From Niastella sp. (lineage in GTDB: Bacteria; Bacteroidota; Bacteroidia; Chitinophagales; Chitinophagaceae), in the NCBI GenBank assembly GCA_017744515.1, contig JAGIBF010000004.1, positions 62,001 through 126,000 of the forward strand: DNA of 64,000 nucleotides, read 5' to 3'. Under the pieces are notes generated by a model. That model had not been told where the DNA came from. It searched no databases and was given only the letters and a program-made list of their open reading frames with translations. Of this stretch, positions 54,787 through 63,328 are shown piece after piece. Position 1 is the stretch's first letter. Each line of letters starts with the position of its first letter. Made by a program: the position numbers and the translations under genes.

Positions 54787-57615
54787 ATGAATAAAGTGAT
54801 TTCCATTTTTCCGCGCTATAGAAATTACTGCAAGCATTTGTTGTTGCTGGCCGGTATTACCGGTTGGACGGCTATGCAGGCGCAGGTTTCGGAACTATCT
54901 CTTGCTACTGATCTAAGTGTGCAACAGGTAACGGCGAATGGCCGCTCCATTACCGTACCTGCACGGCTGCCGCTGATCAGCTACCGCCTGCAGGAAAACG
55001 TGTTTACTTCGCAGCGACCTTCGGACAAGCTGCAGCTGTCGGCTACCAGGGAACAAAGCCTGAACGGGGATTATCAATTGCAGCTACAGTTTACCAATAC
55101 ATCGAAAGACACGCTCGTGTTGCACAACGTTCATCCGTTCGATACTGCACGTGCCGCTGCCTGGATCACCGGTCTTGGCAAACACGGCCTGTCCCGTACG
55201 CACCTTTTTCTGCCTCAGCGCACGCCCGTGAACGTGATCGTTCCTGATAATGCCTGGGAACTGGGTTATGCCGCGGTGCCCGTCAACGATGGTCAATATC
55301 TTGCTGCGCTTACCCGCCGCGATAGAAAGAGTATACAAAAGGGGCAGGCGCGTCGCTTTGAAACCGTCTTGTACCCGGGCGGCAGCGTTACTTATCATTT
55401 TTACACTTATCTCTACGCAGGTGCGTGGCAGCAGGGGTTGCAACATGCCTTTCAGCGGAAGATGTTGTATGATGTGGTGCAGTTCAACGACAGTTTGTTC
55501 CAGCGCAAAGACCTGCAATGGATCCGTCATACGTATGTATTGCATTTGATGGATGCCTGGGATAAGTTCTATTATGATATTGCCGACGGCCGTTATCATT
55601 TGCAGGAGTTTTTACAGCGTGGCAAAAAATGGTATGGTGGGGATGATGTGGTGAGCATCTGGCCTACCTGGCCCACGCTGGGGCTCGATCAGCGCAACCA
55701 GTTCGACTTGTTCCGCGACCTGCCCGGCGGTACTGCTGCGATGAAAGAGCAGGCGGAATTAAGTCGCAAGCAGGGTACGAAATTCTTTATCTGCTATAAC
55801 CCCTGGGATGGCAGCACGCGCAGTGAAGATCATTTCAAGGGCCTGTCGGACCTCATTGCCGCTACCTCGGCTGATGGCGTGGTGCTGGACACCAAAGGAG
55901 AGTCGAGCAGTGAATTGCAGGATGCCGCCGACAAAGTACGTCCCGGTGTAATTATGTACAGTGAAGGCATGGCTGTGCCGAAGGATATGGCCGGGATCGT
56001 ATCGGGCCGTGTGCACAATGCGCTGTATTACGCGCCCATGCTCAATCTCAATAAGTTCATCAAGCCGGAGTTTACCATTTACCGGGTGGCAGAATTGTTC
56101 AAGGAGAAGATCAGGAGGGAGTTTAATACTTCTTTCTTCAACGGTTATGGCACTGAGATCAATATCATGGCGCCGGGGCAACCTGACTGGGCTGCTGAAC
56201 AATACCGCTACTTTGGCCTCACTACCCGGATACTGCGCGAAAATACTTTCAATTTTACTGGTCGCGGTTATACGCCGCTGATACCCGTTACGCACGACAG
56301 TATATGGGTGAATGAGTGGAAGCATGATCAAAAAACGGTCTATACTATCTACAGTATTTTGCCGGCGGGTTATAAAGGACAGCTTTTTGCTGTGCAACCT
56401 GCTGCCGGTTTTCACTTTGTAGACCTGTGGCGCCATCGCCTGCTTATGCCGCAACAAAAGAATGGTCAGTGGTACATAGAGGCGCAGACCGATGCTTTCA
56501 ATGCTACCGATCTCGGCACCAACAATGAAAGTGCTGTTGACTGTATTGCCCGCCTGCCGTTGCTTATAAAAACAAAACTGACAGGCGATGAGCTGTACCT
56601 GCAATCAGCAGGTAGTGGCGACGAACTCCGTATCTGGGCAGGCAGCCCCGCTTATGATAAAACGCCGGTAAGTATCAAGCCAGGCGATCACCTGCTACGT
56701 ATCAGCGAACTGTTCGGCCGTTTTGAGGGTGATATCGTTATTCAGCTTATGAAAGAAGGCATTTTGCTCGATGAGCAAGTGGTGTCGATCGTGCCGGGCA
56801 GTGCGCGTATGATCTCTGTATCCGGCAAGTCGGCTGTTGGTGACGGCACAAAAATGCCAGATGGCATGGCGCCGGTCCCGGCCGGCAATTTTACATTCAA
56901 AGCCAGTAATGGCGATGAGTTTATCAGCTATCCGAAACAGAACGTGGACAGCAACTTCACTATGTCGCCTTTTTATATGGATAAGTATCCTGTTACCAAT
57001 GAGCAATTCAGGAAATTCCTGGATGCTTCCGGTTATACACCTTCGGATACAGCCAACTTCCTGAAGCATTGGACCGGTGGGAAGATACCTGCCGGACAGG
57101 AAAGGTTTCCTGTGGTGTATGTGAGCTATGAAGATGCGCGGGCTTATGCGGCCTGGGCCGGTAAGCGGCTGCCTACTGAAATAGAATGGCAGTATGCTGC
57201 ACAAACACCGGCGTTGCGTGAATGGCCGTGGGAGCAAAAGAAGCCGGTAAAACGGGTGCCGGAAGTGGTTACGTCCACGCTTACCGTGACGAAGCTGGAA
57301 GGTATCGACCCGAAGCATGCGAATCTGGGTGATGGCAAGCTTTATAAAGTTGGGGCTTATCCCAAAGGGGTGAATCCTTACGGCTTGTATGATCTTGTTG
57401 GCTGCGTGTGGCAGCTTACCAATGATGTGTATATGAGCGGCAGCCACCGCTACATCATGATGAAAGGCGGTTCTTTCTTCAAGCCTTCTTCGAGTTGGTG
57501 GTATGTGCAGGGTGGCCCGCGTGAATTGCATTACCGGCAGTTCCTGCTGCGGGTGAGCGAGGGCTTTGAACGCAATGCCACTGTTGGTTTCCGCTGTGTA
57601 AAAGATATCCGTTAA
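54787..57615 (+). CDS. Glycosidase-like protein fused to a SUMF1-type domain
   Basis: The 942-residue protein is called from the ATG at 54787; an open frame reaches 54727 but crosses the terminator stem. It has a signal peptide (ending TAMQAQ). Residues about 30-650 resemble a TIM-barrel glycosidase-type region (VVSIWPTWPTLGLDQRNQF, KFFICYNPWDGSTRSEDHF, DGVVLDTKGESS) with no family that I can name firmly. Residues about 690-940 are a SUMF1/formylglycine-generating-enzyme-like domain (VPAGNFTF, MDKYPVTNEQFRKFL, FPVVYVSYEDARAYAAWAGK, RLPTEIEWQYAA, GFRC). The cysteine pair needed for oxidase activity is missing: the stretch after KGGSFF has no Cys. A structural or glycan-binding role is likely. 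Confidence 0.65.
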   Translation: MNKVISIFPRYRNYCKHLLLLAGITGWTAMQAQVSELSLATDLSVQQVTANGRSITVPARLPLISYRLQENVFTSQRPSDKLQLSATREQSLNGDYQLQLQFTNTSKDTLVLHNVHPFDTARAAAWITGLGKHGLSRTHLFLPQRTPVNVIVPDNAWELGYAAVPVNDGQYLAALTRRDRKSIQKGQARRFETVLYPGGSVTYHFYTYLYAGAWQQGLQHAFQRKMLYDVVQFNDSLFQRKDLQWIRHTYVLHLMDAWDKFYYDIADGRYHLQEFLQRGKKWYGGDDVVSIWPTWPTLGLDQRNQFDLFRDLPGGTAAMKEQAELSRKQGTKFFICYNPWDGSTRSEDHFKGLSDLIAATSADGVVLDTKGESSSELQDAADKVRPGVIMYSEGMAVPKDMAGIVSGRVHNALYYAPMLNLNKFIKPEFTIYRVAELFKEKIRREFNTSFFNGYGTEINIMAPGQPDWAAEQYRYFGLTTRILRENTFNFTGRGYTPLIPVTHDSIWVNEWKHDQKTVYTIYSILPAGYKGQLFAVQPAAGFHFVDLWRHRLLMPQQKNGQWYIEAQTDAFNATDLGTNNESAVDCIARLPLLIKTKLTGDELYLQSAGSGDELRIWAGSPAYDKTPVSIKPGDHLLRISELFGRFEGDIVIQLMKEGILLDEQVVSIVPGSARMISVSGKSAVGDGTKMPDGMAPVPAGNFTFKASNGDEFISYPKQNVDSNFTMSPFYMDKYPVTNEQFRKFLDASGYTPSDTANFLKHWTGGKIPAGQERFPVVYVSYEDARAYAAWAGKRLPTEIEWQYAAQTPALREWPWEQKKPVKRVPEVVTSTLTVTKLEGIDPKHANLGDGKLYKVGAYPKGVNPYGLYDLVGCVWQLTNDVYMSGSHRYIMMKGGSFFKPSSSWWYVQGGPRELHYRQFLLRVSEGFERNATVGFRCVKDIR

Positions 57616-57632
57616 CCCGAACCAGGTATGCA

Positions 57633-60600
57633 ATGCAAATAATCAGAAGAATAGTTATCATCATATTGTCCTTCGTTCCGTTGCTGCTGCAGGCGCAGCC
57701 CAAAGCGCAACGGGTGGCCCTGATATCGGATCATATTGACCCGGCTGAAAAAGATGCTTTGCTGGGCGTGTTGCAAAAGGTTCCGGGATATATTGTACAA
57801 CCGGTAACGCTGGCGCAGTTGCAACAAGGTCCGCTTGCCGGTTATGCCTGCATCTGGTACCACCGCACCGATACAACGGCGCCTGATGCTGCAGAGAAGG
57901 CAATCGCTTCCAGGTTGTCTGATTATGTAGAGCAGGGGGGCAATCTTTTTCTCGGCATGGAAGCCATGCCACTGCTCAATACCTGGAACTGGGAGCCTGC
58001 ACCCGTAACACTGCAATATGATACCGTTAAAGACGAAGGCTTTGGCCGTCCGCTTGGTTTTCATGCTTTCAAAACGCATCCGCTGTTCGATGGGTTGCAG
58101 GGTGGCGTATACGTCAGCAAGCAGCCTGCCGATCATGTGGTGCGCAAGCATGGTTTTTATGGTAATAGTATTCCGGAACGGGCCAGGATCGCGGGCATCG
58201 ACTGGACGTATATCACTTTTACCGAAAACAACAAGCTGCTGGCGGAATTGCAAAAAGGGAAAGGGAAAGTGATAGCCGCCGGCGCTTACCTGTATTACGC
58301 AGCCAGCAATTATAATAAGCAACATTTAGGGTTGTTTACGGGTAATGTATTGCGTTACCTTACAGGCGGAAAAAGCGCGGAGAAGGCTCGCTACTGGACT
58401 TATGCGCCGGTCACTGTACAGCCTGCCGCTTTCAATGTAGCGCCGCTGGCGCCCGTAAAAGCTACCAACTGGCAATTGCCGAAGCCTTCTTTACAAGTGT
58501 CCGTGAACCAGCCTGGTGCTGATTTTTATGACCTGTCGGGCCGGCGTATGCTATGGATGGGCAAGCTCAACGGTGGTATGGAAGAGTTGTGGTTGCATCC
58601 TTTCATGGCTTTGCGCGATCTTGAAGCTGGTGTACAGTTGTCCGGCGCCGATAGTGTGCATTGGTTACGTAACGTGCAGCCTTCCGTTACGGTAACACCG
58701 GAATACCTGATACGCCGATATACGATCGGAAATGTAATACTGAAAGAGATATATACCGTATCTTATGATCAACCTTATGGCGTGGCGCATTATGAAATGG
58801 AAGGTGCGGGCAACGCAATCCTGCATGTTTCTTTTGCAGCCAACCTGCGGTACATGTGGCCCTATTCACAGCAGGCTACCCGCAGCATAAAGTATGGCTT
58901 TAGTAATGCCGTGAATGGTCATCTTATTGCTGCACAGGATGGGGAACTTAACACTGCCGTGTTATACAGTGGCCGGCCTCTTAAAGAAGCGGCACAGGTA
59001 ATAGCAGACAGGCAGACTGTGCGCATAACCACCCAACTGTCGCTCCTGGCTAATGCCCCGGTAAACGTATATATCACCGGCAGTTCGACCAGTATGCAGG
59101 AGGCGCTGCAGCCCCTGCGCAAAGACCCTCAACAGTTGAACAGGTTGTTCCTGCAATCCAATAAGCATTACCGCGATCTGCTTGCGGGCTATCTGCACTT
59201 CTCCACGCCCGACTCCTTATTTGACCAGGGTTATGCCTGGGCGCTGGTGCGCACGGACCAGTTTGTGCAAACCACGCCGGGGCTCGGTACTGCATTGATG
59301 GCGGGTTTTGGCACCACCGCCCGCGGATGGAATGGCCGGCATACTATCAGCGGGCGGCCGGGCTATGCCTGGTATTTTGGCCGCGATGCGCAATGGAGTG
59401 CGATGGCCATCGACGCTTATGGTGGTTATGACCGGGTGAAGGAGCAACTGGCTACCTTTATCCGCTTCCAGGATCTGAATGGCAAAATCTACCATGAACT
59501 TACTTCCAGTGCTGTGGCGCATTACGATGCGTCTGACGCCACACCTCTGTTCATCGTATTGGCTGCCCACTACCTGAAGTACAGCGGTGATATTGCTTTT
59601 ATCCGTTCGATATGGCCACAGATCGAACTGGCGTTGCAGTTTTGCTACAGTACGGATACCGATGGTGACGGGCTGATCGAAAATACCAATGTAGGACACG
59701 GCTGGATAGAGGGCGGCCCTTTATTTGGAACTCACACCGAGTTTTATCTTGCCGGCTCCTGGGCGGCTGCGCTGGAGTCGATAGACTACATGAGCAAAGC
59801 GCTGGGCAAAGACAGGAAGCAATATGCGCAGGAGGCCATGCAGGTAAAGCGTATTCTCGATAATGCCTTCTGGAATAAGGACAAGCAATATTTCTACAAT
59901 GGTAAGTACAAGGATGGGACTTATATGGATCAATCGACCGGGTTTGCCACCGTGCCTATTTATCTCAAAGCGATTATCGATACGGCCAAAGCTTTTACCG
60001 TTGTACAACGCATCACCGGCAGCAAGTTTACTACTGACTGGGGACTGCGGATGCTGGAAGAGGACAATCCGAAATATAAAGCCGGCAGCTACCATGCAGG
60101 TATGGTGTGGCCATTGTATGGCGGGTGGGCTTCGCTCACCAGTTTTTCCAGCGGGTTGTACAAAGCTGGTTACCAGTACCTCATGAGCAATGCCCTGGTA
60201 TACCGCGACTGGGCGCCCGGCAGTATCGAGGAAACGTTGAACGGGGATATTTATAAACCTAATGGTGTATGTGCCAACCAATGCTGGAGCGAGACGATGG
60301 TGGTGCAGCCTGCCATCGAGGGTATGCTCGGCCTCCAAACCGATGCGGTACAGCACAAGATGCAGCTTGCGCCCTATTTCCCCTGGCACTGGCCTTTTGC
60401 GCAGGTACGCAACATCAGGATGGGCAATACTTTACTGCAGATGCAACTGAAACGTACTGCCCAACAGACTATCTATGAGCTGGACATCAACGGGCGTACA
60501 GCTTTGTCTTTTGCACCGGCCCTGCCGTTGCTGACAAACATACAATCTGTGACCCTCGATGGAAAGCAGGTGGCTTTTAATATCCGTGATGAAGCGGACG

Positions 60601-60950
60601 GCATTCGCGTGGCGCTGGAACTGGACCTGCAGCCAGGCAGGCATGTTGTAGCCATCAACACCAGTGGAGGCACAGGCGTGCTGCCCGTAGTAACAAAAGC
60701 AGTTCCGGGCCAGCCTTCCGGCGGATTGAAGATACTGTCGGAAAAGGCAACGGACACCGGGCTGGAATGGCTGGCAGAAGGCAGGCCGGGAAAAACGTAC
60801 CAGTTCAAAGTGGTGGCTCATACGCCGCTCGCAGGTGTACAGGCTGCGCGCATCGTGGCGCAGGATAAAGAAGTGGTAACGCTGGAAGTGACCATGCCGG
60901 CATCGGGCGAAGCCTACAGCCAGCAAACCATACGGGTGTCGTTAAAATAG
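57633..60950 (+). CDS. (Alpha/alpha)6-barrel glycoside-hydrolase-like protein with N-terminal ThuA-like domain
   Basis: The 1105-residue protein has a signal peptide (ending LLLQAQ). Residues about 25-240 form a ThuA/class-I-amidotransferase-like Rossmann domain (VALISDHIDPAEKDALLGVL, GGNLFLGMEAMPLLNTW). Residues about 300-520 are a beta sandwich, and about 535-900 an (alpha/alpha)6 barrel akin to glycogen-debranching or GH63-type enzymes (PGYAWYFGRDAQWSAMAI, DTDGDGLIENTNVGHGW, AGMVWPLYGGWASL). The C-terminus is another beta domain. Acidic residues in ENTNVGHGWIEGG and SIEETLNGD may be catalytic. It starts 17 nt after the previous gene, so the two are cotranscribed. The exact family is uncertain. 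Confidence 0.75.
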   Translation: MQIIRRIVIIILSFVPLLLQAQPKAQRVALISDHIDPAEKDALLGVLQKVPGYIVQPVTLAQLQQGPLAGYACIWYHRTDTTAPDAAEKAIASRLSDYVEQGGNLFLGMEAMPLLNTWNWEPAPVTLQYDTVKDEGFGRPLGFHAFKTHPLFDGLQGGVYVSKQPADHVVRKHGFYGNSIPERARIAGIDWTYITFTENNKLLAELQKGKGKVIAAGAYLYYAASNYNKQHLGLFTGNVLRYLTGGKSAEKARYWTYAPVTVQPAAFNVAPLAPVKATNWQLPKPSLQVSVNQPGADFYDLSGRRMLWMGKLNGGMEELWLHPFMALRDLEAGVQLSGADSVHWLRNVQPSVTVTPEYLIRRYTIGNVILKEIYTVSYDQPYGVAHYEMEGAGNAILHVSFAANLRYMWPYSQQATRSIKYGFSNAVNGHLIAAQDGELNTAVLYSGRPLKEAAQVIADRQTVRITTQLSLLANAPVNVYITGSSTSMQEALQPLRKDPQQLNRLFLQSNKHYRDLLAGYLHFSTPDSLFDQGYAWALVRTDQFVQTTPGLGTALMAGFGTTARGWNGRHTISGRPGYAWYFGRDAQWSAMAIDAYGGYDRVKEQLATFIRFQDLNGKIYHELTSSAVAHYDASDATPLFIVLAAHYLKYSGDIAFIRSIWPQIELALQFCYSTDTDGDGLIENTNVGHGWIEGGPLFGTHTEFYLAGSWAAALESIDYMSKALGKDRKQYAQEAMQVKRILDNAFWNKDKQYFYNGKYKDGTYMDQSTGFATVPIYLKAIIDTAKAFTVVQRITGSKFTTDWGLRMLEEDNPKYKAGSYHAGMVWPLYGGWASLTSFSSGLYKAGYQYLMSNALVYRDWAPGSIEETLNGDIYKPNGVCANQCWSETMVVQPAIEGMLGLQTDAVQHKMQLAPYFPWHWPFAQVRNIRMGNTLLQMQLKRTAQQTIYELDINGRTALSFAPALPLLTNIQSVTLDGKQVAFNIRDEADGIRVALELDLQPGRHVVAINTSGGTGVLPVVTKAVPGQPSGGLKILSEKATDTGLEWLAEGRPGKTYQFKVVAHTPLAGVQAARIVAQDKEVVTLEVTMPASGEAYSQQTIRVSLK

Positions 60951-60990
60951 GCTTGGAAACGGTCAATTTATGATATAGATAATGTAAATA

Positions 60991-61030
60991 AATTCGTTCA
61001 ATTCGTGTAATTCGTGTTCTTAATTCGTGT
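60991..61030. repeat. 9-bp-period AATTCGTGT repeats just before GH127
   Basis: AATTCGTTC (60991), AATTCGTGT (61000) and AATTCGTGT (61009) are in direct tandem. A fourth AATTCGTGT follows at 61022, ending 3 nt before the GH127 start codon. Confidence 0.55.
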
Positions 61031-61033
61031 ATT

Positions 61034-62989
61034 ATGAGATTCATCAAATCATTGTCGCTTTCGTTGCTTTTGCCATTCACTGCTGCCACGCAGCAGTCCC
61101 TGCAAAAGGTAAATCCCGTCAACTTTTCACAGGTAGCAATCACTGACCCGTTCTGGAAAGGCCGCATGTACAGTGTAGCTACCGGTACGCTCAATGCCTG
61201 TATACTGTATACTGAAAATAAAACCGGCCGCATCCGCAACTTTGAAAAGGCTGCTAAAAAGAGTGGTACGCACGAAGGCATCTACTATGATGACTCCGAT
61301 GTATACAAAGCGCTGGAAGCAATTGCTTATTCGCTGAAGAATAATCCCAATCCTGCTATCGAGCGAAAAGCAGATGAGTGGATCGCCAGGATCGCTGCCG
61401 CACAGCAGCCCGATGGTTATCTCAACACTTTCTATACGCTTACCGGGCTCGACAAGCGCTGGACCGATATGGAGAAACATGAAGATTACTGTGCTGGTCA
61501 CCTGATAGAAGCGGGTATTGCTTACTACAACACTACCGGTAAAAAGCAATTGCTGGATGTAGCTATCCGCTTTGCCGATCACATCGACTCTATGTTCCGG
61601 CAGCAAAACCGCCCCTGGGTGAGTGGTCACCAGGAGATAGAGCTGGCGCTTATGCGGTTGTATCATCATACTAACCAGCGCAAGTACCTGGAGCTGGCGC
61701 AATGGTTCCTGGAACAACGTGGTCATGGACATGGCAAAGGTGTCATCTGGGACCAATGGAAAGATCCCAATTATTGCCAGGACAGTATTCCTGTAAAAGA
61801 CCAGCGCAATATTACCGGTCATGCCGTACGTGCCATGTATATGTATACCGGCGCAGCCGATGTAGCAGCTGTGACCAATGAAGAGGGGTATATAAAAGCC
61901 ATGCATGCCATTTGGGATGATGTGGTGGGCCGCAATATGTATATCACCGGCGGTATTGGTGCGCAAGGTAAGAATGAAGGGTTTGGTGTAGATTATGACC
62001 TGCCGAATGAAAGTGCTTACTGCGAAACCTGTGCTTCCGTAGGCATGGTGTTCTGGAATCAGCGCATGAACAATCTTACCGGCGATGCCCGGTACATCGA
62101 TGTATTGGAAAAGAGCCTGTACAACGGCGCATTGGATGGCTTGTCATTAACCGGCGACCGTTTCTTTTATGGCAATCCGCTGGCCTCCTCTGGTACACAT
62201 CAGCGCCGGGAATGGTTTGGTACCGCCTGCTGTCCTTCCAATATTGCACGGCTGGTAGCTTCGCTTGGTAACTATGTTTACTCCACATCTAACAATGCCG
62301 TGTGGGTAAACCTCTATATCGGCAGTGATGTGAGTGTGCCTGTGAAAAAAGAATTGTTCACACTTTCTATGCAAACGGGTTATCCCTGGAACGGCAAAAC
62401 AACTATTGCCGTAACGGCTGCCCCGAAACAGGTTATGCAGGTTAGGCTGCGTATCCCTGGCTGGCTTAGTGAACCTGCTCCGGGTGGTTTGTATTCGTTT
62501 GAAGACAAACAGGATAGCAAGTTTACCATAGCCATCAACGGTAAGCCGGTGGCTTTTAAAGAAGAGCAAGGCTATGCGGTAATAGAGCGCAAATGGAAGA
62601 AAGGGGAAGTGATAGAGATCAATACCCCGATGGAGGTGCGTAGGGTAGTAAGCCGCCCGGAATTGAAACAGAACAATGACCGTGTGGCTATACAATATGG
62701 GCCCATGATCTATTGCGTGGAAGGAGCCGACAACAATGGTGAGGCATGGAACTTCATCGTGCCTCCGGTCACCGCGTTCAAAGTGCAATACGAGCCATCA
62801 TTGCTGGGGGGAGTAAATACCATCGCCTTTACTGTAAAGGAACCAGCCGGCAGCACTGATGGTCAGTCGATCAAAATTGGTGACCGCACTGTGAAAGCCA
62901 TTCCTTATTTCTCCTGGAATAACCGTGGGGCCAACCAGATGCAGATATGGCTGCCTACAGCTTTCCGGCAGTTCAAAGTAAATCCTTAA
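61034..62989 (+). CDS. GH127 beta-L-arabinofuranosidase
   Basis: The 651-residue protein has an N-terminal hydrophobic stretch that may be a short signal peptide (FIKSLSLSLLLPFTAATQ). It carries the classical GH127 motifs: ITDPFWKGRM near the start, RIAAAQQPDGYLNTFYTL, the ligands Glu331 and Cys333 in AYCETCASVG, and Cys399-Cys400 in WFGTACCPSNIARL. In characterised members Glu and three Cys hold zinc and one of the CC pair is the nucleophile; all are present. It should release L-arabinose from terminal beta-L-Araf. It is the last enzyme of the PUL and is closer to the canonical family than the paralogue at 48037. Confidence 0.9.
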   Translation: MRFIKSLSLSLLLPFTAATQQSLQKVNPVNFSQVAITDPFWKGRMYSVATGTLNACILYTENKTGRIRNFEKAAKKSGTHEGIYYDDSDVYKALEAIAYSLKNNPNPAIERKADEWIARIAAAQQPDGYLNTFYTLTGLDKRWTDMEKHEDYCAGHLIEAGIAYYNTTGKKQLLDVAIRFADHIDSMFRQQNRPWVSGHQEIELALMRLYHHTNQRKYLELAQWFLEQRGHGHGKGVIWDQWKDPNYCQDSIPVKDQRNITGHAVRAMYMYTGAADVAAVTNEEGYIKAMHAIWDDVVGRNMYITGGIGAQGKNEGFGVDYDLPNESAYCETCASVGMVFWNQRMNNLTGDARYIDVLEKSLYNGALDGLSLTGDRFFYGNPLASSGTHQRREWFGTACCPSNIARLVASLGNYVYSTSNNAVWVNLYIGSDVSVPVKKELFTLSMQTGYPWNGKTTIAVTAAPKQVMQVRLRIPGWLSEPAPGGLYSFEDKQDSKFTIAINGKPVAFKEEQGYAVIERKWKKGEVIEINTPMEVRRVVSRPELKQNNDRVAIQYGPMIYCVEGADNNGEAWNFIVPPVTAFKVQYEPSLLGGVNTIAFTVKEPAGSTDGQSIKIGDRTVKAIPYFSWNNRGANQMQIWLPTAFRQFKVNP

Positions 62990-63037
62990 GTGACAAAAGT
63001 CGCTGATGGATGTGGCAGGGCTGTGTAGCTTTGCCTT

Positions 63038-63262
63038 ATGAAAACAAATTCTGCAACAATCATTACCTGGTTCAGCCGCCTGCTTCGCTGGTTATTGGGA
63101 GCTGCCTTTATAACAGTGGGTATCCTGCATGCCAAAGCAGGCGGTTGGCCAGCTATTCTTTTCGGCGCATTGATCTTCATTACAGGATTTTTCCGCCCCC
63201 GGCGTTGCATTGGGGGTGAGTGTAGTCTTCCTCCCCATCGTTTTACCCGTAATACAAATTGA
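63038..63262 (+). CDS. Small DUF2892-like membrane protein
   Basis: The 74-residue protein has two transmembrane stretches (LLRWLLGAAFITVGILHAK and WPAILFGALIFITGFF) followed by the motif RRCIGGEC. This resembles DUF2892 or YgaP-tail type proteins, which have two helices and a C-terminal Cys pair. The last five codons and the stop lie within the 27-nt element at 63246-63272. Function unknown. Confidence 0.6.
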   Translation: MKTNSATIITWFSRLLRWLLGAAFITVGILHAKAGGWPAILFGALIFITGFFRPRRCIGGECSLPPHRFTRNTN

Positions 63263-63272
63263 GTATTTTTTA
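63246..63272. promoter_or_regulatory. 27-nt element, copy 2 (core TACAAATTGAGTATTT)
   Basis: The core at 63253-63268 is identical to 451-466, and 23 of 27 positions match overall. The core again ends 60 nt upstream of a lipoprotein start codon (63329). The element overlaps the 3' end of the preceding small membrane-protein gene. Confidence 0.45.
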
Positions 63273-63328
63273 GCTTCTCTATCCCGGCGACTTTTACAGG
63301 GTAAATATTCAAATCAAAAAGCTATAAT

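Noticed and set aside
54787..57615. Functional formylglycine-generating enzyme for the nearby sulfatase
   Set aside because: The SUMF1-like domain lacks the active-site cysteine pair, so it is unlikely to modify the sulfatase.
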